Shown here piece after piece: positions 51,479-60,310 of a stretch of DNA of 64,000 nt. Below the pieces are notes generated by a model. It made no database searches. It saw only the letters and a program-made list of their open reading frames with translations, and was not told where the DNA came from. Made by a program: the position numbers and the translations under genes. The DNA lies in assembly GCF_024220175.1 (NCBI RefSeq), contig NZ_CP098502.1, positions 310,001 to 374,000 on the forward strand. Reading direction: 5' to 3'. This stretch comes from Paraconexibacter antarcticus (lineage in GTDB: Bacteria; Actinomycetota; Thermoleophilia; Solirubrobacterales; Solirubrobacteraceae). The number at the start of each line of letters is the position of its first letter. The first letter of the stretch is position 1.

Positions 51479-51525
51479 CCGCGGGGACGGTTGGGGTGGC
51501 GCGCTCGCGGGTAGGTTCCGCCGAC

Positions 51526-53436
51526 GTGCAGCCCCTTGATTCCACCTCGACCGTGCGCCGGATCGGCCGATATCGCCTCGACGGCGTGCTCGGGCGCGGC
51601 GGTATGGGCGTCGTCCACGAGGCCTTCGACGAGGTGCAGCAGCGCCGCGTCGCCCTCAAGCTCCTGCGGCCCGGCAACCCCGACCAGTCCTCCGGCGAGC
51701 GGTTCGCCAAGGAGATGCAGATCGCGGTCTCCCTCGAGCATCCGAACGTCGTCCCCGTCTACGAGACCGGCGAGGAGGACGGCGTCCGCTACCTCGCGAT
51801 GCGGCTCGTCGACGGCGAGGACCTCGGCGCGGTCATCCGCCGCGAGGGCGCCCTCGACCCCGGGCGCGTCGCCCGCCTCGGCCGCCAGATCGGCTCGGCG
51901 CTCGACGCCGCCCACGCGCAGGGCCTCGTCCACCGCGACGTGAAGCCCGGCAACGTCCTGCTCACCGGGCACGACGACGAGGAGCACGCCTACCTGACGG
52001 ACTTCGGGCTCACCCGCGACGCCGACGACGGCCTGACCCAGACCGGCCAGTGGATCGGCACCGTCGACTACGCCGCCCCCGAGCAGATCGAGGCCGGCAC
52101 GCTCAGCGCCCGCACCGACGTCTACGCCTTCGGCTGCGTCCTCTACCACGCGCTCACGGGCGGCCTGCCGTTCGAGGGGACGTTCACGGCCAAGGCGATG
52201 GCGCACTCGACGCAGCCGCTGCCGTCGGTCCGCCTGCCCGCCTCGCAGCACGGCGCGCGGATCGACGCCGTCCTCGCCCGCGCGACCGCTAAGGCGCCCG
52301 GCGAGCGATTCGCCACCGCCGGCGAGCTCGCCCGTGCGCTCGCAGCAGCCGTCACCGCGCCCGACGACGACCCCGGCCAGGCGACCGCCGCGATGCCGGC
52401 CATCCTGCCCGAGGAGGTCGCGGCCGCGGACGCGGCGCAGGCGGCCGACGAGGGGGCCACCGTCGTCCAGCCCACCGCGGTCACGACGCCTGCGCCCGCT
52501 GCCCGCACCCCGCGCGTGCGTGATCCGCTTCCGGCCGGGACGCCGCGGGCACGCCGCCGCGCTCCCGCCGCGCCGGTCGCGGCGGCCGCGGCCGCGGCCG
52601 CCGGTCCCGCCGCCGTCGCCGCCGCTGCTGCGGACGCGGCCGCCGGTGCGCCCTCCGGCCTCGGCCCGTCCTGGGCCTCCGGCGCGCCACACACGGGTGG
52701 CCCGGCCCGCCGCGGGCGCCTGCTCGCCCTCGGTGCCGCCGCGCTGCTCGTCCTCGCGCTCGCGGTCGTCCTCCTGAGCGGCGGAGGCGGCGACGGCACC
52801 AAGGCGACCTCGGGGGACAGGACGGCGGCGAAGGCCTCCGGCAAGCGGACCTCGTCCAAGGCGTCCGGGTCGAGGACCGCGTCGGGCGCGAGCACGAAGG
52901 CGGCGCCCCCCGCGCCGGTCGTCGCCCCCGCCACCGTGGCCTACACCGCCACCAAGGGCGCGTACACGACCCGTGTCCCGGCCGGCTGGTCGACGTCCGG
53001 CGAGCAGGACCTCGGCGGGGTGAAGCGGACGATCTTCACCGGCCCTGACGGCCAGACGCTGCTCATCGACGCGACCCCGGGCATGGCGCCGTCGTTCGGG
53101 CGGGAGGGTCGCACCGTCACGGGGACGACGCACTTCTCCACCGCGCTCGGCGCCGTCGTCGGCTACCGCTTCACCGGGCAGCCGGCGTACTGCGCGACCG
53201 GCTGCGTCGACTACCAGCTCGACCTCGGCGGCCACGGCTTCGCGGTCCAGGCGGGCGGGACGCCGGAGGCGCGCGCCGCCGCCCGCAAGGCGATCGGGGC
53301 CCTGCAGCCGACCGCCGCCCCGGCCCCGGCCCCGGCCGCGACGAGCCCTGCGCCCGCGGCCCAGCCCCAGCCCCAGCCCGCCGGCAAGGTCCCGCCCGGG
53401 AAGGCGAAGAAGCACGGCAGGAAGAAGGACGGCTGA
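51526..53436 (+). CDS. Membrane Ser/Thr protein kinase (PknB-like) with extracytoplasmic domain
   Basis: 636 aa from GTG 51526; an upstream ATG (51433) lies inside the inverted repeat and gives a non-conserved leader. Kinase domain 15-275: glycine loop LGRGGMG, Lys45 in VALKLL, HRDVKPGN (Asp138), DFGLTR (Asp159) and YAAPEQIEAG. A Pro/Ala-rich disordered linker (about 280-395) leads to one membrane helix (about 399-418, LLALGAAALLVLALAVVLL). The outside part (about 425-600) starts Ser/Lys-rich and holds a small beta domain with two Cys in YCATGCVDYQ; it is not a PASTA array. All catalytic residues are present. Stimulus unknown. Confidence 0.92.
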   Translation: MQPLDSTSTVRRIGRYRLDGVLGRGGMGVVHEAFDEVQQRRVALKLLRPGNPDQSSGERFAKEMQIAVSLEHPNVVPVYETGEEDGVRYLAMRLVDGEDLGAVIRREGALDPGRVARLGRQIGSALDAAHAQGLVHRDVKPGNVLLTGHDDEEHAYLTDFGLTRDADDGLTQTGQWIGTVDYAAPEQIEAGTLSARTDVYAFGCVLYHALTGGLPFEGTFTAKAMAHSTQPLPSVRLPASQHGARIDAVLARATAKAPGERFATAGELARALAAAVTAPDDDPGQATAAMPAILPEEVAAADAAQAADEGATVVQPTAVTTPAPAARTPRVRDPLPAGTPRARRRAPAAPVAAAAAAAAGPAAVAAAAADAAAGAPSGLGPSWASGAPHTGGPARRGRLLALGAAALLVLALAVVLLSGGGGDGTKATSGDRTAAKASGKRTSSKASGSRTASGASTKAAPPAPVVAPATVAYTATKGAYTTRVPAGWSTSGEQDLGGVKRTIFTGPDGQTLLIDATPGMAPSFGREGRTVTGTTHFSTALGAVVGYRFTGQPAYCATGCVDYQLDLGGHGFAVQAGGTPEARAAARKAIGALQPTAAPAPAPAATSPAPAAQPQPQPAGKVPPGKAKKHGRKKDG

Positions 53437-53536
53437 CCCGGGCCGGACCGGGCCGCCGGCCCCCGGCCACCGTCCCCGGTCCTCGCCCGTGGGCCTTCGC
53501 CCGCGGCCTACCGCCCCCGGACGGACGGGCGCCGGT

Positions 53537-53917
53537 TCAGCCCGGCCGCGACGTCGTCGGCGTGATGCGGAGCGACCGCACGCGCTCGCCCTCGAGCCGG
53601 ACGATCCAGATGACCCCGACCCCATCGTGGACGGCGCCGTCGACGGTCTCCCCGTGCGCGGTCCCGAAGACGACGACCCCGCTCGCGGCGATCCGCAGGT
53701 CGCCGGGCACGATCTCCAAGCGTCGCCAGATCGCGGCGACGTCCGCGAAGTACTCGCGCAGCCCGTCGTGGCCGCGGTAGGGCTCGGCGCGGCCGGCCTC
53801 CGACGCGGTCCCGATCGCCCAGACCTCGACGTCGTCGGTCGCGAGGGCGATGATCGCCTCGACGTCGCGCTGCCCGAAGGCCTCGAAGACCGCGCGTACG
53901 ACGGTTCCGGCATCCAC
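53537..53917 (-). CDS. SnoaL/NTF2-like protein
   Basis: 126 aa. GTG 53917 chosen because TAGCAT lies about 7 bases upstream as a -10, giving a leaderless message; an earlier in-frame start exists at 53959. The cone-shaped NTF2 fold is evident: VVRAVFEAFGQRDVEAIIALATDDVEVW, YRGHDGLREYFADVAAIW, and GVVVFGTAHGETVDGAVHDGVGVIWIVRLEGERV. Such proteins are isomerases, hydratases or binding proteins; the catalytic Asp/His pair of ketosteroid isomerase is not certain here. Divergent from the secreted hydrolase gene, 47 bp apart. Confidence 0.85.
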   Translation of the reverse strand: MDAGTVVRAVFEAFGQRDVEAIIALATDDVEVWAIGTASEAGRAEPYRGHDGLREYFADVAAIWRRLEIVPGDLRIAASGVVVFGTAHGETVDGAVHDGVGVIWIVRLEGERVRSLRITPTTSRPG

Positions 53918-53964
53918 CGGTCCGATGCTACCGCGGCACTCCGCACCCCGATCGGTCACAGTGC

Positions 53965-55329
53965 GTGCTCGTGCGCCGCGTCCCGCTCCTCACCGCCGTC
54001 GTCACGGCCGCGACCGCGCTGACCCTCGCGGCGGCGGCCGCCGCGCCGGCGTCCGCGTTCGACCTCACCCGCGAGACCGCGAACTTCGCGAAGATCGGCG
54101 AGCGCCCGCGCCTGGAGCCCGCCGCGCACCCGCTGAGCGCCCCGTCCCGCCCCGTGCGGTTCGTGAACCGCAACGGCGCGCTGCTCTCCGCCCACCTGTG
54201 GCTGCCGCCGACGACCGTCCGCCTCGAGGGCCGGCTCCCGACGGTCGTCTTCGTCAGCGGCGACCTCGCCCCCGAGACGTTCTACTGGTTCGCCGCCGCC
54301 GCGTTCGCCCGCTCCGGGTACCTCGTCCTGACGTTCGATCCGCAGGGCCACGGGCTGAGCGACACCTTCGGGACCGGTGCCGACGCGAGCCGCCACGTCG
54401 CCGTGCAGCAGGCCGCGGAGAGCGGGACCGTCGAGGCCGCCGCCGACGAGGACGCCGTCGAGCAGACCCAGGACGCCCTCGCCTTCCTGCTCTCGACGCG
54501 GGCGAAGCCCTACCTCCCGCCGGCGCCCGACGGCACGCCCGCGACCGCGGGCCACGCGGCCACGCCGGGTCAGCGGCGCCAGCAGGCCGAGGTCGCGAGC
54601 GGGAAGGCGGCTCGTGCGAACCCGCTCTACGCCCGGGTCGATGCGCGCCGCATCGGGCTCGTCGGCCACTCCCGCGGCGCGGACGCCGTCTCGATCCTCG
54701 CCGCGCGCGACCACCGCGTCCGCGGTGGCGTCGCCTGGGACGACCTGCTCGCCCAGACCTCGGAGACGCCGCCCGTGCCGCTGCGCCCGCGCGTGCCCGT
54801 CCTCGGGATCGCGGACGACTACTACCAGGCCCCGACGCCGTTCCTGCAGGCCCCGGACCCGGCCGGCCACCTCGCCGGCTTCCTCGCCGCCCGGGCCGCC
54901 GGGGTCGACAGCGCCGAGCTCGTCCTCCGCGGAGCGACCCACTACGAGTTCTCCTACGCCGCCGGGGTCCCGCTGCCCGCGACGCTGCGCGGTGTCGACT
55001 TCGCCACGTGGTACGCGACGGCGTGGCTCGATCGCTACGTCAAGGGGGACGGGCGAGCGACGTCGCGGATCCTCACCGGTCGCTGGCGCGCCGACCCCGT
55101 CGAGGCGAGGGTCGACCCGACCCGGGACGGCAACCTCTTCAGCTTCTACTACCGCTCGCAGCTCGCGGTCCACCGGCCGTCGACCCTCGTCGGGCACGGC
55201 CGCAGGCGCCACCTGAAGGCGGGCCGCCTCGTCACGTGCGCGGATCTGCGCAGCGGCTGCCCGGCGCTGCTCCCGGCCGCCGCCGACACGGGTCCGGGCC
55301 GCTACCAGGTCCTCACGCCCGAGCCGTGA
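53965..55329 (+). CDS. Secreted alpha/beta hydrolase
   Basis: 454 aa from GTG 53965 (GTG 53971 also possible). Signal peptide 1-31 (LLTAVVTAATALTLAAAAAAPASA). Hydrolase elements: LPTVVFVSGDLAPE, a strand YLVLTFDPQGHGLSD, and nucleophile elbow GHSRGAD (Ser about 234). A likely catalytic His is in GATHYEFSYAAGV. An ~80-residue insertion before the elbow distinguishes it from dienelactone hydrolase-like proteins. The C-terminal region after the fold contains a Cys pair (TCADLRSGCPAL). Exported, lipolytic or polymer-cleaving activity is possible; no substrate can be named. Confidence 0.82.
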   Translation: MLVRRVPLLTAVVTAATALTLAAAAAAPASAFDLTRETANFAKIGERPRLEPAAHPLSAPSRPVRFVNRNGALLSAHLWLPPTTVRLEGRLPTVVFVSGDLAPETFYWFAAAAFARSGYLVLTFDPQGHGLSDTFGTGADASRHVAVQQAAESGTVEAAADEDAVEQTQDALAFLLSTRAKPYLPPAPDGTPATAGHAATPGQRRQQAEVASGKAARANPLYARVDARRIGLVGHSRGADAVSILAARDHRVRGGVAWDDLLAQTSETPPVPLRPRVPVLGIADDYYQAPTPFLQAPDPAGHLAGFLAARAAGVDSAELVLRGATHYEFSYAAGVPLPATLRGVDFATWYATAWLDRYVKGDGRATSRILTGRWRADPVEARVDPTRDGNLFSFYYRSQLAVHRPSTLVGHGRRRHLKAGRLVTCADLRSGCPALLPAAADTGPGRYQVLTPEP

Positions 55330-55384
55330 CCGACCCCGTCCGGACGGGAGGTGGTCAGGTGGCCGTCAGGTTCGACCTGCGACC

Positions 55385-56884
55385 ATGAGTGTGATGACCG
55401 ACACGATCCTGCCCCTGGTCACGGGCCGGACGCGCAAGCCCCGCGGGCGCTCCACCCGCCCCCGCCTGCCCGCCGGCAACCGCCTCCTCGCTACTCTCGT
55501 CCTCGCGGCAGCCGCCGTCAACGGCCTGTTCGCGCTCGCGCTGGCACCCTCCTCGCGGTTCGAGATCGCGGACCCGACGCAGCACATCGACAACCGCCTG
55601 TGGGCGGCCGGCGTCGCCGCGCTGCTCGTCCCGCTCGGCTGGGGCCTGCTCCGCCGGCGCCGCGGCGCCTGGATCGTCAGCTGCGCCCTGCTCGCCGGCG
55701 TCGTCGGCGTCGACCTCGCCTACGGGGAGCCGCCGACCGAGCTCCTGCTGCCCCTGATCGCGCTCACAGGGGTCCTCCTCGCCCGTCACCGCCTCGTCGC
55801 CGTGAACTACCGCGAGACCCTCCGCGCACACACCGTCCCGACGCACGAGGCGATGATCCGCACGCAGGCGCTCATCGACGAGTACGCGACCGACTCGATG
55901 GCGCCGTTCAAGCTCCGCGAGGACGTGGGCCACATGTTCAGCGACGCGAGGGACGCCGTGCTCGCCTTCCGGGTCGAGAACCGCGCCCTGCTCGTCGCGA
56001 GCGACCCGATCGGCAGCCCCGAGGGCGTCGCCGAGGTCATCAACCGCGCCCGCAGCCTCGCCCGCGGCGCCGGCCTGCGCTTCGGCATCGTCGCCGCGAG
56101 CGAGGAGCTGTGCGACCGCATGCGCAGCGAGTTCGGCATGCGCCCCATCTACCTCGGGTGCGAGGCGATCGTCGACGCGACGGCCTTCACCCTCCAGGGC
56201 CACAAGATCAAGAAGGTCCGCCAGGCCTACAACCGAGTCCAGCGCGAGGGCTTCGTCCTCGAGTGCAAGCGCTTCGGCGAGCTGACGGACGCCGAGCGCG
56301 CCGAGCTCGCCGCCTGCCAGGAGCGCGGCCGGCCGCCGGAGGAGGAGCAGTCCTTCGTCATGGCGCCGGAGACCTACGACGCGCACGGCTCCGAGCGCTC
56401 GATCGTCGTCCAGGCCCGCCACGCCGAGGACGGCCACGTCGGCGCCTTCATGGTCTTCATGCCGCTGACGCAGCGGAAGATGTGGTCGCTCGCGATGCAG
56501 CTGCGCGATCCGGACTCCCCGAACGGGACGGTCGACGCCCTCATCGCCTTCGCGCTCCTGCAGGCGAAGGAGCACGGCGTCGAGGAGCTCTCCCTGAACT
56601 TCGCCGCCGCCCGCCGCTACGTCTACGAGCCGGTCTTCGGCTTCTGGCCGCGGGTCGCGAAGGCGCTCGCGTACCTCGCGATGCGCTGGACCCAGATCGA
56701 CCAGCTCCGGTACCACAACGAGAAGTTCTCGCCGACGTGGGAGCCCCGCTCGGTCATCTGCGAGCACGTCCTCGAGGTCCCGCACCTCGCCTTCGCCGTC
56801 ATCTGGCAGGAGGGGCAGCTCCCCCGCCCGAACGCCTTCATCCGGCCGGCCTGGCCGCAGCGCTCGGACGCGCTGCCGGCGTAG
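55385..56884 (+). CDS. DUF2156 membrane protein (MprF C-terminal-domain-like)
   Basis: 499 aa from ATG 55385. Three to four N-terminal helices (about 34-55, 73-90, 97-112, 117-131), then a ~340-residue cytoplasmic domain of the LPG-synthase C-terminal type: tandem GNAT-like folds with FSDARDAVLAFRVENRALLVASDPIG, KKVRQAYNRVQREGF, LNFAAARRYVYEPVFGFWP and RYHNEKFSPTWEPR. In MprF this domain moves an aminoacyl group from tRNA to phosphatidylglycerol. Here the flippase half is replaced by a short membrane region. Lipid aminoacylation is inferred from the family. Followed by the palindrome at 56921. Confidence 0.85.
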   Translation: MSVMTDTILPLVTGRTRKPRGRSTRPRLPAGNRLLATLVLAAAAVNGLFALALAPSSRFEIADPTQHIDNRLWAAGVAALLVPLGWGLLRRRRGAWIVSCALLAGVVGVDLAYGEPPTELLLPLIALTGVLLARHRLVAVNYRETLRAHTVPTHEAMIRTQALIDEYATDSMAPFKLREDVGHMFSDARDAVLAFRVENRALLVASDPIGSPEGVAEVINRARSLARGAGLRFGIVAASEELCDRMRSEFGMRPIYLGCEAIVDATAFTLQGHKIKKVRQAYNRVQREGFVLECKRFGELTDAERAELAACQERGRPPEEEQSFVMAPETYDAHGSERSIVVQARHAEDGHVGAFMVFMPLTQRKMWSLAMQLRDPDSPNGTVDALIAFALLQAKEHGVEELSLNFAAARRYVYEPVFGFWPRVAKALAYLAMRWTQIDQLRYHNEKFSPTWEPRSVICEHVLEVPHLAFAVIWQEGQLPRPNAFIRPAWPQRSDALPA

Positions 56885-56920
56885 CGCGCAGCCGCCAGCC
56901 GCGTCTCGGCCCACCACCGT

Positions 56921-56971
56921 CGCCGACTGACAGCTGACGCAGACCTGTCCTACCTCAGCTGTCAGTCGGCG
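56921..56971. repeat. 51-bp CGCCGACTGACAGCTGA palindrome, copy 1
   Basis: 17-base arms (56921-56937 and 56955-56971) pair perfectly around a 17-base loop. It lies between two convergent genes and includes the stop codon and last codons of the AbiEi/DUF559 gene. Matches the copy at 57939 at 50 of 51 positions, same orientation. Confidence 0.9.
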
Positions 56972-57845
56972 GCGTGGGCAGGGCCGCTCGCACGGTCGCG
57001 GCCGTCTCGAGGGGTCGGCGGGTCACGTCGCTCCACGTGAGCCGGAGGACCACGTAGCCGCGGGCGCGTAGCCACGCGTCCCGCTCGGCGTCCCGTCGCC
57101 GCTGGGCGGCCGTCCGGTGGAAGCGCCAGCCGTCGGTCTCCACGACGACGCGCACCCCGGGCCAGAGGAAGTCGAGCACCCACGGACCCATGGGCTCGTT
57201 GATCAGCGGGCGCGGGAGGCCGTGCTGTGCGCAGAGCTTCAGGAAGCGCAGCTCGAGGACGCTGCGGACCAGCGCCGGGTCCACGGCATCCTCCAGGATC
57301 GCCCGGAGCCCGCGAATGCCGCGCCGGCCCCGCCAGCACACGACATCGGCCGCGAGCGGCGTGGGGTCGAGGTGATGCCGCACCTGCGCCTGTTCGAAGA
57401 CACGGGCGAGCCGATCCGACGGGAGCACGCCGGCCAGGTCGAGCAGCGTCCTCGGCAGCGTCGTGACCCGGAGCCCGAGGTGGGTCGTCACGTGCTCGGG
57501 CGCCAGCACGGCCCGGTGGACGACGATGCCGTTCCGATGCCCCCGCCCTGTCGCGGCCGGGACCGTGACCGCGAGGGGGACCGCGCCGGACAGGACCTCC
57601 CAGTGGGCGGCGGCGGCCTCGAAGCTCAGGGTGCTCTCCGCGCCCATGTGCAGCAGGGCCGCCTGGAAGCGCCCGATCCGCGTGCGCGGCTTGGCGCCGA
57701 CGAGGTAGACGCGCGCGTGCTCGCGGACGAGCCATCCCTCCCGCGTCCAGCGGTCGATCCGCGCGCGGGTCGCGCCCGCGGCCAGCAACTGGTCCCACGT
57801 GATGCGCCCGTGCTGGCGACCGGCCACGCGGAGGATCTCGGTCAT
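56955..57845 (-). CDS. AbiEi-like winged helix plus DUF559 nuclease-fold protein
   Basis: 296 aa from ATG 57845. Residues 1-75: N-terminal HTH of the AbiEi antitoxin type (AGRQHGRITWDQLLAAGATR, LVREHARVYLVGA). Residues ~80-190: a middle domain (STLSFEAAAAHWEVL, TLPRTLLDLAGVL). Residues ~200-290: DUF559, a Vsr/PD-(D/E)XK-like fold with VLDFLWPGVRVVVETDGW (acidic Asp and Glu) and RARGYVVLRLTWSDV. Members are abundant in Thermoleophilia and are annotated as type IV antitoxins or nucleases, but no toxin gene (AbiEii) is beside it. The last four residues and stop come from the palindromic repeat. Function untested. Confidence 0.85.
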   Translation of the reverse strand: MTEILRVAGRQHGRITWDQLLAAGATRARIDRWTREGWLVREHARVYLVGAKPRTRIGRFQAALLHMGAESTLSFEAAAAHWEVLSGAVPLAVTVPAATGRGHRNGIVVHRAVLAPEHVTTHLGLRVTTLPRTLLDLAGVLPSDRLARVFEQAQVRHHLDPTPLAADVVCWRGRRGIRGLRAILEDAVDPALVRSVLELRFLKLCAQHGLPRPLINEPMGPWVLDFLWPGVRVVVETDGWRFHRTAAQRRRDAERDAWLRARGYVVLRLTWSDVTRRPLETAATVRAALPTPPTDS

Positions 57846-57938
57846 CGGGGTGCCTGAGGTCACACCCTCCGTAGGTCGGGGCGCGACGGCTTCGCCCCAC
57901 CGGACGGGTCGATCTGGCGCGTCACCGCTCCCCCGCCG

Positions 57939-57989
57939 CGCCGACTGACAGCTGACGCAGACCTGTCCTGCCTCAGCTGTCAGTCGGCG
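57939..57989. repeat. 51-bp CGCCGACTGACAGCTGA palindrome, copy 2
   Basis: Identical 17-base arms (57939-57955 and 57973-57989) and a 17-base loop differing from copy 1 by one base. Lies 94 bp upstream of the AbiEi/DUF559 start, so the gene is bracketed by direct copies. Confidence 0.9.
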
Positions 57990-58047
57990 GACGCGGCTCC
58001 GCGGGGTGGAGCGCGGCGCGCCCCGCGCCCGCGCCCGCCCGCGCAGC

Positions 58048-58175
58048 CCACCGGCAACCGCGCCCCCACCGGCAACCGCGCCCCCACCGGCAACCCGCCC
58101 CACCGGCAACCGCGCCAGCACCGCCAGCCCGCCCCACCGGCAACCGCGCCAGCACCGCCAGCCCGCCCCACCGCC
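58048..58175. repeat. Low-complexity tandem array (CCACCGGCAAC units)
   Basis: Five CCACCGGCAAC units begin at 58048, 58066, 58084, 58100 and 58134; the last two are followed by CGCCAGCACCGCCAGCC, giving a 34-bp unit present twice. It lies in a 404-bp gene-free interval (57846-58249) that otherwise holds palindrome copy 2 and the sucD terminator. Confidence 0.75.
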
Positions 58176-58190
58176 AGCCCCCGAGAACGA

Positions 58191-58220
58191 CGAGCGCCCC
58201 GGGTCTCCCCGGGGCGCTCG
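58191..58220 (-). terminator. Terminator of sucCD
   Basis: CGAGCGCCCCGG (58191-58202) and CCGGGGCGCTCG (58209-58220) form a 12-bp stem 30 bases after the sucD stop; on the minus strand TCGTTCTC follows. Confidence 0.85.
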
Positions 58221-58249
58221 GACCGGCAACGGCGGAGGACGACCAGGCG

Positions 58250-59134
58250 TTACGCGGCGGCGCCCAGGATCTCCATGGCGATCTTCGCGACCTGGGTCGG
58301 CGTGCGGCCGACCTGGACGCCGACGGCCTCCAGGGCCTCGGCCTTCGCGGCGGCGGTGCCGGCCGAGCCGGAGACGATCGCGCCCGCGTGGCCCATCGTC
58401 TTGCCCTCGGGGGCGGTGAAGCCCGCGATGTAGCCGACGACCGGCTTCGTCACGTTGTCCTTGATGTACGCGGCGGCCTGCTCCTCCGCGTCGCCACCGA
58501 TCTCACCGGACATGACGATGAGCTCGGTCTGGGGATCGGCCTCGAAGAGGGCGATGATGTCGATGAACGACGAGCCCGGGACCGGGTCGCCGCCGATGCC
58601 CACGATCGACGAGTTGCCGAAGCCGGCCTGGGCCAGCTCGTTGCCGATCTGGTAGGTCAGCGTGCCCGAGCGGGAGACGACGCCGACGTTGCCCTCCTTG
58701 AAGAACGACGCCGGGATGATGCCGACGTTCGCCTTGCCGGGGGACAGGAGCCCCGGGCAGTTGGGCCCGATGAGCCGCGTGTTCGGGTGATCGCGCTTGA
58801 GGCGGTTGAAGAGCATGAGCTCGTCGTGCGCGGGGATGCCCTCGGTGATGACGACGATGAGCTCGACGCCGGCCTCGGCGGCCTCCTGCGCGGACGCGGC
58901 CGCGAACGGCGGCGGCACGAAGATCATCGCCGCGTTGGCGCCGGTCTCCGCGACGGTGTCGGCCCAGTTCGCGAAGACGGGGATCCCCTCGACGTTCTCG
59001 CCGGCCTTCTTCGGGTTGATGCCGCCGACGACGTTCGTGCCGTACGCGCGGTTGTTCAGCGTGTGGAACGAGCCCTCGCGGCCGGTGATGCCCGCGACCG
59101 CGAGCTTCGTGTCCTTGTCAATGAGGATCGACAT
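58250..59134 (-). CDS. sucD: Succinyl-CoA synthetase alpha subunit
   Basis: 294 aa from ATG 59134. CoA-binding Rossmann part with VAGITGREGSFHT and GGINPKKAG, the strand RLIGPNCPGLLSPG, VGVVSRSGTLTYQIG, and the phospho-His in KTMGHAGAIV (about residue 250). With SucC it makes succinate and ATP (or GTP) from succinyl-CoA in the TCA cycle. It starts one base after the sucC stop, so the two are translationally linked. Canonical length, no anomalies. Confidence 0.97.
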   Translation of the reverse strand: MSILIDKDTKLAVAGITGREGSFHTLNNRAYGTNVVGGINPKKAGENVEGIPVFANWADTVAETGANAAMIFVPPPFAAASAQEAAEAGVELIVVITEGIPAHDELMLFNRLKRDHPNTRLIGPNCPGLLSPGKANVGIIPASFFKEGNVGVVSRSGTLTYQIGNELAQAGFGNSSIVGIGGDPVPGSSFIDIIALFEADPQTELIVMSGEIGGDAEEQAAAYIKDNVTKPVVGYIAGFTAPEGKTMGHAGAIVSGSAGTAAAKAEALEAVGVQVGRTPTQVAKIAMEILGAAA

Positions 59135-59135
59135 G

Positions 59136-60284
59136 TCAGCTGTTCTCCTTCGCGAGCTTGACGACCAGTTCGGCCGCCGAGTCCATCGTCGTGGCCGCGT
59201 GCACGTTCGGCAGCGCGGCGTCCTCCAGGATCTTGCGGCCCTCGACGTCGTTCGTGCCGTCCAGGCGGACGACGAACGGGACGGTCGGGTTCAGGTCGCC
59301 GAACGCGGCGACCAGGCCGTTGGCGACCTCGTCGCAACGGGTGATGCCGCCGAAGATGTTCAGCAGGACGGCCTTGACCTGGTCGTTGGCGAGGATGAGC
59401 TCGATCGCCTGCTTGACCTTCGCGGCGTCCGATCCGCCGCCGGCGTCCAGGAAGTTCGCGGGCGTGCCGCCGTACTGCGCGACGACGTCCAGGGTGCTCA
59501 TGACGAGCCCGGCGCCGTTGCCCATGATGCCGATGTCACCGTCGAGCTTGACGTAGATGACGTCCTGCTCCTTGGCCTTCTGCTCGATCGGGTCCGCGTT
59601 CGCCGAGTCGCCGAGGTCAGCGTTCTCCTTGTGGCGGAACATCGCGTTGTCGTCGAGCGTCACCTTCGCGTCGAGCGCCTTGACCTGACGATCGGGCGTG
59701 ACGATGAGCGGGTTGATCTCCGCGAGCGAGGCGTCCTCCTCGATCCACACCTCGTAGAGCGCGACGAGCGCGTCCGCGACGCCCTCGATGACGTCGGCGT
59801 CGGCGCCGCCGCGCGTGGCGATGTCGACCGCCTGCTCACGCGTGAGGCCGACGAGCGGGTCGACGTTCTCCTTGATGAGCTTCTCGGGCGTCTCCTCGGC
59901 GACGGTCTCGATCTCGACGCCGCCCTCCACGGAGAACATGACGAGCGGCTTCTTCGCGCCGCGGTCCAAGAGGACGGACGCGTAGTACTCGGTCGCGATG
60001 TCCGAGGCGTACTCGATCCACAGCGTGCGGACGATGTGGCCTTTGATGTCCAGGCCGAGGATGTTCGTCGCGTGCTCGCGCGCCTCGGCTTCGTTGGCGG
60101 CGAGCTTGACGCCGCCGGCCTTGCCGCGGCCGCCGATGAGCACCTGCGCCTTGACGACGACCGGATAGCCGATCTCGTTCGCGGCGGCGACGGCGTCGTC
60201 GACGGTCGTGACGGCCTTGCCGTCGGAGACGGCGAGCCCGTGGCGGCCGAAGAGCTGCTTGCCCTGATATTCGAGAAGGTCCAT
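59136..60284 (-). CDS. sucC: Succinyl-CoA synthetase beta subunit
   Basis: 382 aa from ATG 60284 (MDLLEYQGKQLFGRHGL). ATP-grasp domain with VVVKAQVLIGGRGKAGGVKL, then EINPLIV and the GNGAGLVMSTLDVV loop, and the ligase domain ILLNIFGGITRCDEVA-like block (here AVLLNIFGGITRC). Provides nucleotide binding and the second half of the active site. No Shine-Dalgarno precedes the ATG; TATAGCAT about 10 bases upstream on the minus strand looks like a -10, so the transcript may start very near the ATG. First gene of the sucCD operon. Confidence 0.97.
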   Translation of the reverse strand: MDLLEYQGKQLFGRHGLAVSDGKAVTTVDDAVAAANEIGYPVVVKAQVLIGGRGKAGGVKLAANEAEAREHATNILGLDIKGHIVRTLWIEYASDIATEYYASVLLDRGAKKPLVMFSVEGGVEIETVAEETPEKLIKENVDPLVGLTREQAVDIATRGGADADVIEGVADALVALYEVWIEEDASLAEINPLIVTPDRQVKALDAKVTLDDNAMFRHKENADLGDSANADPIEQKAKEQDVIYVKLDGDIGIMGNGAGLVMSTLDVVAQYGGTPANFLDAGGGSDAAKVKQAIELILANDQVKAVLLNIFGGITRCDEVANGLVAAFGDLNPTVPFVVRLDGTNDVEGRKILEDAALPNVHAATTMDSAAELVVKLAKENS

Positions 60285-60310
60285 AGCGCGGGCGATGCTA
60301 TAGGCCGGAC

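Noticed and set aside
51433-51525. Longer N-terminus for the Ser/Thr kinase from ATG 51433
   Set aside because: The extra 31 residues are not kinase-like, the ATG lies inside an inverted repeat, and the GTG at 51526 gives the normal distance to the glycine loop.
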